Below are positions 12,681-25,452 of a DNA stretch of 64,000 nucleotides, piece after piece (the stretch's first letter is position 1; the number at the start of each line of letters is the position of its first letter). Below the pieces are notes generated by a model, which worked only from the letters and a program-made list of their open reading frames with translations, did not search any database and was not told the origin of the DNA. Source of the DNA: Stictocephala bisonia (Eukaryota > Arthropoda > Insecta > Hemiptera > Membracidae). The stretch is taken from positions 624,760 through 688,759 of the forward strand of contig JAQJVL010000289.1 in NCBI GenBank assembly GCA_035578905.1. The letters are read 5' to 3'. The translations under genes were made by a program, and so were the position numbers.

Positions 12681-12726
12681 TTGGAGTTTAAGTTGAAGAT
12701 CATGTGGATTTCAACTTAAACTCCAA
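12681..12726. repeat. Perfect 17-bp hairpin
   Basis: Arm TTGGAGTTTAAGTTGAA (12681-12697) pairs exactly with 12710-12726 across a 12-base loop. Transcribed, it would make a stable stem-loop. There is no neighbouring gene to say what it does; it may be a relic of a small inverted-repeat element. Confidence 0.7.
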
Positions 12727-13021
12727 TATTGGTTGGATATGGTGGGCGGGTCTAGGGCAAGCTGACTGACGTCTTAGTTCGTAGTATATATTGCCCTACT
12801 TATAAAGTAAAACTTAATTATAGTTTGTGGTACATAATAATTATTTTGTTATTTATTATTTTAATTTTTCCAATAAAATGTGCTTAAATGTTATGACAAA
12901 ACCTAATACCAGTGACCTTGACTGGAGGGATCCGATGCTACCGCAAGGTAACGGCATCAAGCCACATCGAGCGTGGCTGTTCCTTGGATGGGGGACTGCT
13001 GCAAGATTCCGTCCTCGTATA

Positions 13022-13603
13022 CAGTACCACTGTTCGTGTAGGGGCGGGTGGGTGGGTCAGTTCCAATGTACGTGTAAGGGTGGGTGGGTGGATCAGTACC
13101 AATGTACGTATCGGGGCGGGTGGGGGGGGGGTCAGTACCAATGTATGTGTAGGGGTGGGTGGGTGGGTCAGTACCACTGTACGTGTTTGGGCGCGTGGGT
13201 GGGTCAGTACCACTGTACGTGTCGGGGCGGGTGGGTGGGTCAGTACCACTGTACGTATAGGGGCGGGTGGGTAGATCATTACCACTGTACGTGTAGGAGT
13301 GGGTGGATGAGTCAATACCAATGTACGTGTAGGGGTGGGTGGGTGGGTCAGTACAAATGTACGTGTTTGGGCGAGTGGATTGGTCAGTACCACTGTACGT
13401 GTCGGGGCGGGTGGGTGGGTCAGTACCACTGTACGTATAGGGGCGGGTGGGTGTTTCAGTACCACTGTACGTGTCGGGGCGAGTGAGTAGGTCAGTACCA
13501 ATGTACGTGTAGGGGTGGGTGGGTGGGTCAGTACCAATGTACGTGTAGGGGCGGGTGGGTAGGTCAGTACCACTGTACATGTAGGGGCGGGTGTGTACGT
13601 GCA
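13022..13603 (+). repeat. 36-bp G-rich minisatellite, about 15.5 units
   Basis: The unit begins GTGTAGGGGCGGGTGGGTGG and ends with TCAGTACCACTGTAC. Units start at 13036 and recur every 36 bp; one unit is 39 bp. Variant order suggests a higher-order period of five units (180 bp): the units starting at 13147 onward resemble those from 13327 onward. Because 36 is a multiple of three, long frames stay open on both strands with Gly-Gly-Trp-Val or Pro-Thr-rich 12-residue repeats. These are not genes: they lack start context and occur in several frames at once. About half the units hold four G-tracts with one-base loops. Confidence 0.9.
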
Positions 13604-14280
13604 CGCAATGTTTAAGGCGGTACAGATCTATGACTTAACGAACTGTCGGGAAATTATAATTTTTATATTGTTCTCTGGTGGTGGTTTAGAATTCAGCTTT
13701 AAACCGTTGTCCCCAGGTTTGGCCACTTGATAAAATTAAGATCCCTTTTGAAATATTTTGATCGTAAACTGTACCCAGGGTTTTTTTTCCAAGCTGATAT
13801 ATATAACGTGGGAATAATGAAGATGAATTAATGGTCATTTAATCTATATTTATGCTATTATATTTGGTATATTAAGATGTAATATATATTTAGCGAATCA
13901 TTGATGGATATGATTATAATATAACTATATGTAAGAAGAACAACTGATTCTATGCATTATTACTGATTGCAGGAGTTAGGTTCATGGTAAGTACACAATA
14001 TTAGATCAATATGTATTTGGTAAAACATATATCTATAATTTTATAAACCTTAAATAATAATAATCATAACTAAACATTATAATGTTCAGAAAATCTAACC
14101 AAAAACACCCAAATGTTTTCATTATGTGTAAATAGCAATTAGAAGTGTAATCTATATTTTTACACACTACATATCATATAGTAGCTAGTTATTGTACATA
14201 TTATTTTTTGGCATAATTACGTCAGGTTCGTAGGTTAAATATCTTATTTATAATAAGATCAACACATATACATTATATAT
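13604..14280. other. AT-rich stretch, nothing recognised
   Basis: No coding signal and no shared repeat found. Confidence 0.45.
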
Positions 14281-14960
14281 AGGGTGTTCCCATACTACGT
14301 TCCGAATCTTAAGGATATGATTCGTTGATTAAAAATAAGTAAAAATCTTCCTATACATATAGGTCCTAATATGCTTCGTTTTCAGTACGGCGGCTATTTT
14401 CGTATTTTCATAAAATTACATGTAATTTCATAACCCTTTTCATTACAGTGCTCAATTTTGGAGTGGAGGTACCTGTTATGCTTATTTTTAAGGGTGTAAT
14501 ATTATGATTTTATTGTGTTCAATATTTTCAAAATGGTGGTATTTAAAACCTTTAATTGTAAATTATGAAAAAACATGTAATCTTAGAAAAAATTCGCAAT
14601 ATATAAAAATGTTTTACAATGTAATAACAAATCTAATAAGTCCAAGTTGAATACAATCCAATTATAAATAAAGAAGTAACACTAATTTAGGCGGTGCGAT
14701 GTATGCTCTCTTTCTGTTAGTTCACTCAACGGCAACAATGTTCAGTTGAACATTACCTTTACTGACAGTTAGAATTGTTATATTTATTTCAGTAATGTAT
14801 AAAAAACTCACAAAATACTGAAGATGTAGTAACATTTGTAATAACTCACAAAACAAGATAATATAGTAACTAATACATAAACAATACGTTACAATTGAAA
14901 ACTGGATAACAACAAAACTTTGCATATTAGGACCTATATGTATAGGAAGATTTTTACTTT
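14281..14960. mobile_element. MITE-like element with 37-bp inverted arms
   Basis: Perfect inverted arms lie at 14338-14374 and 14922-14958 (AGTAAAAATCTTCCTATACA at the outer edge). Outside the left arm, AGGGTGTTCCCATACTACG at 14281 resembles the terminal word of Tc1/mariner-like ends. The equivalent outer segment on the right appears lost. The interior has no transposase; the open frame at 14722-14925 on the minus strand is unrecognised. Probably a truncated non-autonomous DNA element. Confidence 0.55.
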
Positions 14961-15380
14961 AAGTCACATCTCACTTAAATCGAATCGATTATAATTTAAT
15001 TATTTTTGCTATTTATGAACGTGCCAGTACGTATATATTGTCCTGTGACAATATAAACCGTATATTGTTTTCTAGGTGCTGTTTGACGTAAACCTGTGTT
15101 TAACAAATGGCTTTGTCAGAAGACTCTATTGTTGCTTTCCACAACATGATCTGACAAGGCTCTGTAGAATCTGTATCTCGGTTCTCTTTGTGGTTACAGA
15201 ATGCGAACTTGTAATTTTGTACGAACATGCTTTAGCCTTCAACAACAATAGGTATCATTGTCTATTTTGTCGAGTTAAAGAAAAAAGTAACAATCGTGTT
15301 TTTTGTATAATTATTATTTTCAAAAATATATACAAGTATGTAATAAAATGTTGGTGATACAGTCTATTTTATATGTTTTT
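14961..15380. other. Unassigned stretch with one short open frame
   Basis: A frame of 93 codons (15076-15357, +) is open, with some Cys-rich segments, but resembles no family I know. It starts downstream of an AT-rich segment without a clear promoter or splice context. I treat it as background. Confidence 0.35.
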
Positions 15381-15430
15381 TTTTTTTTTTTTGTTTGTCA
15401 GGTGCTTATAGGGGGTTTAGTGATGAGATA

Positions 15431-16369
<939 letters not shown>

Positions 16370-16650
16370 GGAGTGATGTATGTCTATATGAATTTCGAGA
16401 GGGTAGTGTGTAAAACGGGGAGACCCATTAGCTGATGGCTGGTTTCAACTCCAATTACAGAATGGCAGCCCGTATGTAGACACAACTAATCGTTGACTGT
16501 TCTGACGTCTTTGTTACTCACAAGCAGTGATGTATGTCTTCATAAGTGTCTAGAGGGTAGATGAGTAAAACGGGATATTTATTAGGTGATGGCTGGTTTT
16601 ATCTCCAATCACAGAAGAGCAGCCAATAGGGCGACAGCCCTTAATTATAT
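16370..16650 (+). repeat. Direct duplication, two units about 150 bp apart
   Basis: 16370-16470 and 16521-16625 share AGTGATGTATGTCT, AGAGGGTAG, GTAAAACGGG, TGATGGCTGGTTT and TCCAAT-ACAGAA in order. The copies are diverged. No coding capacity. Confidence 0.7.
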
Positions 16651-17429
16651 ATATATAAATTGTGTTTTGTATATCTGGTTTATTTAAACCCAAGATAAAT
16701 TAGATATTATATTAGGGGAAATTAAAAATAAGTATTACTTTGAATAATGATACAATAATAAAGTATTGTTAGGTATGCTGTATTTGAACCAACATTTCAA
16801 AGGAGTGTAGTCTTATTATATAGAAATAACGATGTAAACTCTTGAAATAAAGAGGGATTATATGTCATAGTAGTAAACAAACATATTGAAAAATTAAATG
16901 TTTTTTAAATAGAAATGAATTAATAATATAGAATAAATTTTAGTGGTGATAATTTGTTAACACGAAAAAATTCTGCACCCCTGATTATACGGACCCAAAG
17001 TAGAGTGAAATACAGTTTATAGCAATGATTTGTTATGCATATATTAGTTATCCATAAAATAAAAAAAGCTCATTTGAAAATGTTATGTATACCGCATTGT
17101 ATTATTAAGTTTTTATATTTGTAATTATTTATTTTACTGTGACTATTAGAGTTTCCATGCTAACGACCCGAAACTTTATTTACTTTCTATTGACGTAATT
17201 TGTAAATTTTACAAATATTGTATTAATTAAGAATCTTAATTTATTTATCACAATTGTTCCTCTATACAATACTAGCAAAACTTACATTTATAATATTTCC
17301 ACAAATTACAAAAGAAATAATGAGAAATGCAACATAGTGGCATCATAGTTCATAGGCTTATTATAATTTGTATGCAAGCCATTTTGTAAAGAGCAAGATG
17401 TTTGCATACATACATATTCTGTCTCTGAT

Positions 17430-17730
17430 AAACATTATCTCCTGGGTCACTCTCTACAGCCTTGTCTTTCTCTAAATCTCTCCTCTTTTCATCTCCTTCC
17501 ACTTCATTCCTCCTAAATCTACCATCACCTCAATTTACCATTTTCGCTTAGGTCTTCTTTTAGGTTTCTGACCTAGAGAATCTCATTCGTCCATTTTCCT
17601 TTGTATCCTTTCTACACACATCTTTTTCGCATATTATACCGTACAAGACTTGATTTGTCCACTACTATTCCTAACTCCTCTCCTTTAATTGCTCTCTTTT
17701 TCTCTATTTATAATTCAATTCCTTAAAAAT
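17430..17730 (-). pseudogene. Degenerate non-LTR retrotransposon tail (RTE/CR1-like), uncertain
   Basis: Read on the minus strand, broken frames give a charged stretch with words like RKDTKENGRMRFSR, then RFRRNEVEGDEKRRDLEKDK and an ESDP ending. This resembles the basic C-terminal tail that follows the reverse-transcriptase domain in many insect non-LTR elements, where a Gly-Arg-Pro-rich segment precedes a W-x-x-x-A-x-D-R helix. Stops and frameshifts interrupt it. The catalytic reverse-transcriptase region is absent. The call rests on recalled pattern only. Confidence 0.35.
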
Positions 17731-20107
17731 GTTCCTCTAGTGACTCTTAAATTAGCTTAAAAGGAATGGGTGAATATTAAAGCTATACATGTAGATAGGA
17801 AGGTAACGTGTGAGAGTATTGTGTCTAAAGTTTTTGGGTTAGCTCTGAAAAGTATAAAAAAGGGCAAGATAAAACAATCATAATTTACTTCAGACCAAGT
17901 TGAAAACTTTCACCCATCACGTGTATAATTAATTAAGACTCTATTTATATTTTCATGTTTTAATAATATTTAATAATGTGTTAGCTTAAATTAAAATCAA
18001 AATTATTATGAAGTGTTTTTACATTGTAAAACATATAACATTAAAATTTACATAATTTTTATCGTGTTAAAAAAGCTCTACTTCTCTAAAACTATTTTCA
18101 GAAAATATAACGATGCAATAAGAAGTAGGTTATAAGCCTGTAGTTTAGCAAAAATATATTTATGATAGTTTTTAGCAATAACTGTGATATACTCGTATTA
18201 TTAAAGAAACTGAGATATATATTACTTTTTTTTTATAAACTAAGTACAAATACAACTTTTTAATTCCATAAAATTGCGACTGTTTTTACGAAACGCAATT
18301 ACCTGTCTTTATGACGGAATTTCATTTGTACGTTTACTGTACGTTACTGTAAGAAACCACTTAAGGTTATTTTTTGTGGCAATAACTTGCAATAATTTCA
18401 TCCTTTAATCACAAAGACATACTGATTAGCTTTATGTTGCTAATTGCTTATTTTATAATTGGTTTAATTAGCAATCCTTAGTAACTAACTCTTGATTAAA
18501 TTTTTCCACCTTAATTCTTTTTATTACTTATATTATTTGTAATAAAAGCTATGCTTGATTTTTAAAATCATTAGGCTCAATATTTAATACATTTTTTTCT
18601 ATAAAAGTATTCACTATTGATCAGTATATAAGTTTGATTAGTTTTCACTTATTAAAAAATTACTCATCTCAATACCATGTGAAATCATATACTGTATATA
18701 TATATATATATTAAAAATATATATAATTAATTACTTCGTTATTATAATTACCTCATTAGATACCAAGAACTACCTATGAGACCACACAAATTATAACTAA
18801 CATTTATTATACTTTTTTAGTTAAATATTAAAAAAATAAGTTTTGTAAATAAACTTTTTTTTACTTAATTAGTCGGATAGCAATTTTACTATTGTGTTTT
18901 ATTTTATAAAGATAGTAAATAACTTTATACTTGTCGGGTGTCTGATTTAGTAAGCGAGTTTTTGTTTATATTGTATTCACAAAAGTTTTTAGTTAAACTT
19001 AGTTTAAATGTCCTCCCAAAAGGCTGTGCCTTGCAGTCACAATCATTTCTCAGGTATAAAATAACTATAAAACCTGACATATTTTGTAACAGGTGTGTCA
19101 GCATGACATACTCGTATTTAAGAGTAAGTATTTTTTATTTTCATTTGTTTAACTTTTATTATTATTTTCTTTTAATAACAGAGTCATGTATTTTGCCATT
19201 ACATGGATTATTGTAGTCTTTAGAACTGGGTTTCAGATGTATAAATTAGTGCAAAGCATTAACTAGCTATAATGTAAACAATTAACGCAATTTCCATTAC
19301 AGACCATAAATATTATTTTAAAAGGGGCTTAAGATATTTTTTCTAAAACATTCCAATTTTACTGTCCATAAAAACTGTGAACTATTGTTATGTTCAAACT
19401 AACAATTTCCAAAGAATCTTACCACCGATGTGCACCAAAACACCCCTCCATTTCAGAAAGTAGTTTCTATGTATTCTAACAAACAAGTGGTGCGTCATCT
19501 GTACTAGGTAAAAGTGGCCGATACATCAGGCTCCCAAGTGGAGTGTTGCTTCACTTCCGTTACGAGGGCCCTTTAGTTTACGAGAGGACTTTTTATGTGC
19601 CTGTAAAATGTCAGATTTTGGTACAAAGAAGGAAAGAAATAGTTTAAAACTAACGAACCATATTTCCTCTTCAATATTGGTACATGAAAATATAAGTTAG
19701 TAATAATGAACTAAATATTATGTATCGAATTTTAAAAGTTTTGAAGAGCATTTAATTAAAACTATATCTTCGAATATAAATCAAACTTTCGTCTGTGTAT
19801 GAAACTCCAGAAGTATAGAATGGATCAACTTGAAATTTATACAAGACATTTCATTTATGTAAAAGAGTACTTTTATGGTTTTTGTTCTTAAAAATGTAAT
19901 CAATAGCATACAATTTCTAACATTTCTCGACCTAACCTACATTCCACGAATGAAAAGAAATGTCAGTGCTGAAAAAGTGGTACTATAGCAAGCTGATTTA
20001 TTTGTACATTATAAGTGAATCATATCCTGTAGGTATCTCTCCGTACCCAGATGATTGATTATATATTTTACAATAGTTTTTTTGATTAGCATAATAAGTG
20101 TTGGTAC
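17731..20107. other. AT-rich stretch, nothing recognised
   Basis: Contains a short (AT)n tract near 18698-18725. The open frame at 18938-19216 has no recognisable similarity. 19480-19620 is less AT-rich but shows no coding pattern. Confidence 0.4.
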
Positions 20108-20112
20108 ATATA

Positions 20113-20308
20113 CAGTACAAGTAAACGTCACACAACACAAATATATTACAATATAAGCATAAAATGGAAAAATATTATGATTTCTTTTGTGAATCCTCTG
20201 GTCTGACGAAGGTGAGTGATGTTCACCGAAATTGACCACCATAGTATTTGAGCATTTTGTGCTTATATTGTTATAAATTTGTTGTGCCACGTTTTACTTG
20301 TACTGTGT
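20113..20308 (+). repeat. Family B hairpin repeat with hammerhead-like core
   Basis: The ends are inverted copies of each other: GTACAAGTAAACGTCACACA at the left, and its approximate complement TGCCACGTTTTACTTGTAC at the right. Inside are the shared words for TTACAATATAAGCA. The centre carries CTGACGA (20203-20209), a five-pair stem (20211-20215 with 20223-20227) and GAAA (20228-20231). The same family occurs at 63212-63568, with a fragment at 7535-7600. Stems I and III of a functional ribozyme are not evident. Confidence 0.6.
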
Positions 20309-20831
20309 ATATATTTTAACAACTAGAAATTAATTTATTTAAGGTATTTTTATTAATTTGTTGTATTAATTAAGTTGACAGTTAAACAGTCAACATTTAT
20401 TTTTCCATCAAATAAAGTAAAAATAACGGATTTTAGTAAATACCAGCCTCAGCCATAGCAAATAATGTCCTCGTTTATATAATAATATATAAATATTAGA
20501 GGGTTTTAAGTTATTAAAATTAATGCCATATCTTCGTTATTCTATCACGATTGTTTTTTTACGGAAATGTACCATTTTGAATGTACAGTATAAATGACCT
20601 GCAGTTATAACAATGATGCAGCTATACCTGAATCATGAACTTTAATAAGTTGGACAAGGGCTTAGTGTTTGGTTCAACATGAAAATACAAAACATAGAAA
20701 GTGCCTAAGCTAGATAAAAAGGTGTATATTAATAGTTAAGTATGTAAAGCTAATAAATAACCACACATTGAATGTTAATTATTGTAAAAATCCGTTCAGA
20801 TGCTTACTTAGATTTAAACACTAGTAATTTC

Positions 20832-21242
20832 AGCATTGGGGGAGCAGAGCTGTAACCCAGCAACTTGGAGGTAGTAGGTTGGACGCTCGGTTCTCTCAAT
20901 ACCTACATGGTGTCCATTCATTGGTTGCTATCGATGTGGATACTACAAGATAAGTCTGGGGTGTCCATGTTGGGTGGTAGTCTGGGTCCGGATATTTTAT
21001 ATAATTGACAATTGAGTATTAGACTGGTCAATTAGCGGAAAATTAGACAAATACTACGTGGTTCGGATTCCACGTAAATTTGTAGGTCCCTTAGTTGTTC
21101 CGGCTATTTGACTATTAATAAGTGGCTATATACAAGCACAGAGTTAAACAAGTTAGTCAGTTAGTATAAACTACAGTCATATATACTCATCCTACACTCA
21201 TATTCACCACAAAGCTGTGTCGGCGACTCATATCTAAGAATA
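20832..21242 (+). repeat. Family A SINE-like repeat
   Basis: Starts near GGAGCAGAGCTGTAACCCAG and ends at the CATATTCACC...GGCGACTCATAT side. The T-arm-like hairpin (TACGTGG, eight-base loop, CCACGTA) lies near 21055-21077, followed by GTAGGTCCCTTAGTTG. Diverged from the other copies by many substitutions. Confidence 0.75.
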
Positions 21243-21825
21243 ATGTATATAAATGACACAAATTGATACACATATTATTGTTAATAATCGTATTTTATAA
21301 TTAATAATTTGTTAATTGGCTAGTTAAAAGTGCGAAAAACATTCACAGATATGTAAAGAAAACCAAGATTCATCTTTTAAAAATCGGTATTGCCTATAAT
21401 TTAAGGTAAATGTTTCCTGGATAAAAATATCTTACAATTTTGTATGCAGGACATCTGACGACCAATTATCTCAATCTCAAGCTCGTATTTGACAGTTATT
21501 CTTTAAATAATAACCAAACTATAAGGGGTAGTTAAATTATTTAAGCCTGACAACCATGGTAGATGAAAAAAACCGCCAAATATATATAAGGCTGGGTAGT
21601 ATCGTCAAGTTATTGGTCCTAACATTCCCAAACTTCTTGTAGTTCCATTGATTGCTGTAAGAGCGCTCTGAAGTCGAGCTGGGAGATTCAGTACATGGAC
21701 TATAGCTTCAGACTTACTTTTTATTTAAAGAAACGAAACAAATCCACAAACTAAAAACAATATATCCTACTATATCTTGTTGTACTATCGAAGATTCAAG
21801 ATACTTCATTCTTGTTTAGTATCGT

Positions 21826-22034
21826 CTAGTGTCTAGACAGTTAAAGAAAGATGTCATCAACTTATATGCTCACAGAAGTGATAAAACTGTCTGTCTGTTG
21901 CAATGATTGTTATAGAAACTTGGCTTTCTTTTACCATGGTGAGACGTCTCGTATTTGTTCGCAATAATGGCGACCCCATTTGTCATGGCGGATAAAGCTT
22001 GGCAGATGTCTAACTGTAATATGGGTTTCTTGTG
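21826..22034 (+). repeat. Dispersed repeat, copy of 2680-2890
   Basis: Shares ATCAACTTATATGCTCACAG, CCCCATTTGTCATGGCGGAT and CTTGGCAGATGTC with the earlier copy. Unidentified transposable-element fragment. Confidence 0.6.
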
Positions 22035-24375
22035 GGGATGAACTGATTTTAGTTAGAAGACGTCAACTGAGGTAAATTAATTTCACATTTAAACCCTAAC
22101 AATATTTAGGTTTAACTTCTTTAAGGGATTTATAATCAAGAACTTCTATTTCTTAATTATAAAACAATATCGAGTGATTGTGCCAAATATACAATGGTTG
22201 GTTAAACTTATATAATTTCAACAATTTTAATAAAATAAAAAGATGTAAACACTTACCAAAAAGGATTGAATGTCAATAAAAGATGATTTTTAAAAAGTGT
22301 ACTATTCCCTTAGCATTTATGTTTTTATATATATTTCAACAGAAAGTTTTAATTAATTTATTTTACATAATGTCTACATTTTTAATACACTTGAACAAAT
22401 TTATGAAATATTTTAGCATTAGAGCTATTATGTCACACGGCATTCTTACACGAAACTATGACGTAAGTTTCATTTATTACCTTTCAATGGTTGCAACAAT
22501 TTAACATGAATAGGGTAGGGTTACATGTCATATATTAGTTATAACCACTTTGGAAGTTATGACTATTGCTTTAAAATCAATTCGTGTGTATGCGGTTGAT
22601 CCGGGGATCTTGAACAGTTGTATTTGTAAACGAACTGCTTTTGAACCACTCTTAAGTGTATTTCATAAAAAGTATGGTCTACACCGATATATGTATATAT
22701 TAAAAGTTTTTGGAGTAAATATTTGAAAAAATGTACGGACAAACAAAACATGATGAGTACATATGGTTGATAGTGAATAGCACTTTTCTAGGGGACACCC
22801 CTGCATGATTCGCATGCTAAACCCCAACATTCCAATTCAGCCTTCGGCCTCAGCTATGACTTCTGACTATATACAGTAAAATCACGATCTTATTGTATTT
22901 CCAGTGTCTCACTCACATTATTACTTGCATTGATGCATATTTATAAATATAAAGACTAAATAAAATTATATTTCCTATTTCAAAATTGTTATTTCATTGG
23001 TTTTTTATTAACAGCTTAGTATTAATTAAATAAATAAAATAACTGCCTTAGATTATCATTGAAGCCTTCAAGTACAGTAGAGTGGAGCCCTACACTTGTA
23101 TCTGAATAACACGTTTCTTACAACATTCTCTAGTTTAAAATTATGAAAAATCTAACCTCCTAAATATTACAATTTCAATTTTTTACATTCCAACAGCTGT
23201 TAAAACCTTTTCAAAATCATTTTTCACATTTTAACAGCTATTTTCTTTCGATTCATTTAAAATATATCCTTCCATGTTATTCGTATGGCCAAAAAAAACG
23301 TAATTTGAGGGCTTAATTGCATTAATTGAAGAATGGATACTTTATCGTACATATAAGAACAGAGACACATTTGTTGACACTTCAACCGTTTAAATTGAAG
23401 GAGTTGTATTATATACGAGGATTCACGTATTATACTTGTGGATATTTAATAAAAATGTGATAGTCATTTTAGACATAATATGAATTTATGTACGAGTAAG
23501 GCTATAAAATGTCGGGATGAATATTACCTGATCAAGGTCATCACGTATCGTAGGAGTAGTAAAAAGACCATATATTCACTTTCAAGGCCCGACATTTTGT
23601 CATATAAGTGCTACTTTAAGAGATCCCCTACGTAGTATTTTGAAATAAAAATGAGAAAATTGACATTACGATAGAAAATAAATAGTCATCTTACATTAAT
23701 AGAACCACAAACTTCAAATTGAACTTTGTTATACAGATTTTTTTGAAAAGATATTGTTCAAAAAATAATTGTCTTTCATATCTTTTTATTGTATATCAAA
23801 ATTAATTGTTTCTTATAATATAGCATATTCTTTGATTAGCTTTTTTTCACTTGATGTTCCAAAGTACAATTGTACGACATCCCAATCTAATTTCAATTGT
23901 TTTGCGAACATAATTAGTTTTATGGTCAAGTTAAATCATTTTAATATTCAACTTTTTTTTGAAATGTTGTTTTGAATTGGGGTTTAACGTGTTTAACAAG
24001 TTCACCTCCATTAACATCTAACGACATGTGAACACAATTACATATGATGAATTAGGAAAAAATGATAAATAATACAAACAACCAAACAATGCTTAAAATT
24101 AATCAGTTACAAAATTTCCTCGTCGCTATACATCAACACCCTTAACGATAATCATTGTTTGTCATTCAAAGACAAAGATTATGACATGTAACTGATCAGA
24201 TATGTTCGCCATAAGGGCTTAGAATATAAATTGTAGCCTGAATGTTTTTTATGAGAAAATGGCTTCCGATGTGTAGGTGGTAGGTTATGTTTTATAGTAC
24301 TAATGAAAGTCATGGCAATATAATTATTTATTAATATGATATATTCCCAAAAAATATATTATTATTATCAATCAA
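22035..24375. other. AT-rich stretch, nothing recognised
   Basis: Several short open frames (for example 22283-22504, 23769-23975) have Phe/Ile/Leu-rich composition expected from AT-rich DNA and no recognisable domain. Confidence 0.4.
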
Positions 24376-24782
24376 TAGTAATACGCCAATCGTTAATATA
24401 TGGGTGAAATGAGTGTGACGGTTGTAGATAAACGAGTGTAATAATTGTTACTAACTAAGATAGACTGTTCCTCATGAAGAGCTATTTATTAATAGCCCAA
24501 TATCCAAGGCAATTAAGGGACTTATAGCTTTACGTGGAGTCCGAACCACAAAAGAGAGAACTGACAAGCCTGACACTCGGTTCTCTTCCCTACACAACAT
24601 CTGAATATTGAGTATCATCTAACATTGACACCCCTCTCTATTAGTGTCCACTTTGATGGCAACCATTGAGTGGACGCTATGTAGGTATTAAGAAGAATGA
24701 GCATAGAACCTATCGGCTGCAATTACTTCAACACTTTGTCCCCAAGTAGCTGGCTTACATCACTACACCACCAGTGCCGTCT
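24376..24782 (-). repeat. Family A SINE-like repeat
   Basis: Contains ATACGCCAATCG, TATTTATTAATAGCCCAATA, GGCAATTAAGGGACTTA, GTAGCTGGCTTACATCACT and ends CACCACCAGTGCCG. Nearly full length, moderately diverged. Confidence 0.75.
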
Positions 24783-25377
24783 AAATGTTATAATGTTATT
24801 GTAGACTCATCAAAATAATGACATTATGATTCAAAATGTTTATGACAGACGTAATAATTTAACTAATAAATAAATTTATAGAAAGAGGATTTTTGCTAAT
24901 GGAAAAAATAATAATAAATCATTTCAATAACATTTTGTAAATAAAAAAAATATCCTAATACTTACAATGAGTTTAGCACACCACTCCAATTATGTAGTTT
25001 GGGTACTATAAAATATCGTGTGTTTTGTAGTGTATTTAAATTTACAAGCAACCCCATCACGGTGTAACATGTATTAAGTTCCAGTTAAAAATCTATCTTA
25101 TATTGCATTTATGAAAAATGTATACTATAATATGCTTGGGTAAGAAAACAATGCTGCAATGAAAAATAAATACAATATATTTTTGTTCAGTTTTAAACAG
25201 AATAATTTATTATAATCTCTCTAAAAAAAAAAATATTAAATCGAAATTCTTAGGAGAAATTTTACAAAAATAGTACTATAAAATATGCTAAAACAATTAC
25301 TATCTACTGTAATTTTACTACAAATTAGACATACGTTAAGCAATAAATTAAATATAGACATATCTATAAAGAGGCCC

Positions 25378-25389
25378 GAATTATTATTA

Positions 25390-25452
<63 letters not shown>
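25378..25452. repeat. (TTA)n microsatellite
   Basis: About 24 TTA/TAT trinucleotides. A Leu-run open frame across it is an artefact. Confidence 0.95.

Noticed and set aside
12827..13604. Three long overlapping open frames of 120-219 codons on both strands
   Set aside because: All run through the 36-bp minisatellite, whose period is a multiple of three; the repeat alone keeps frames open.
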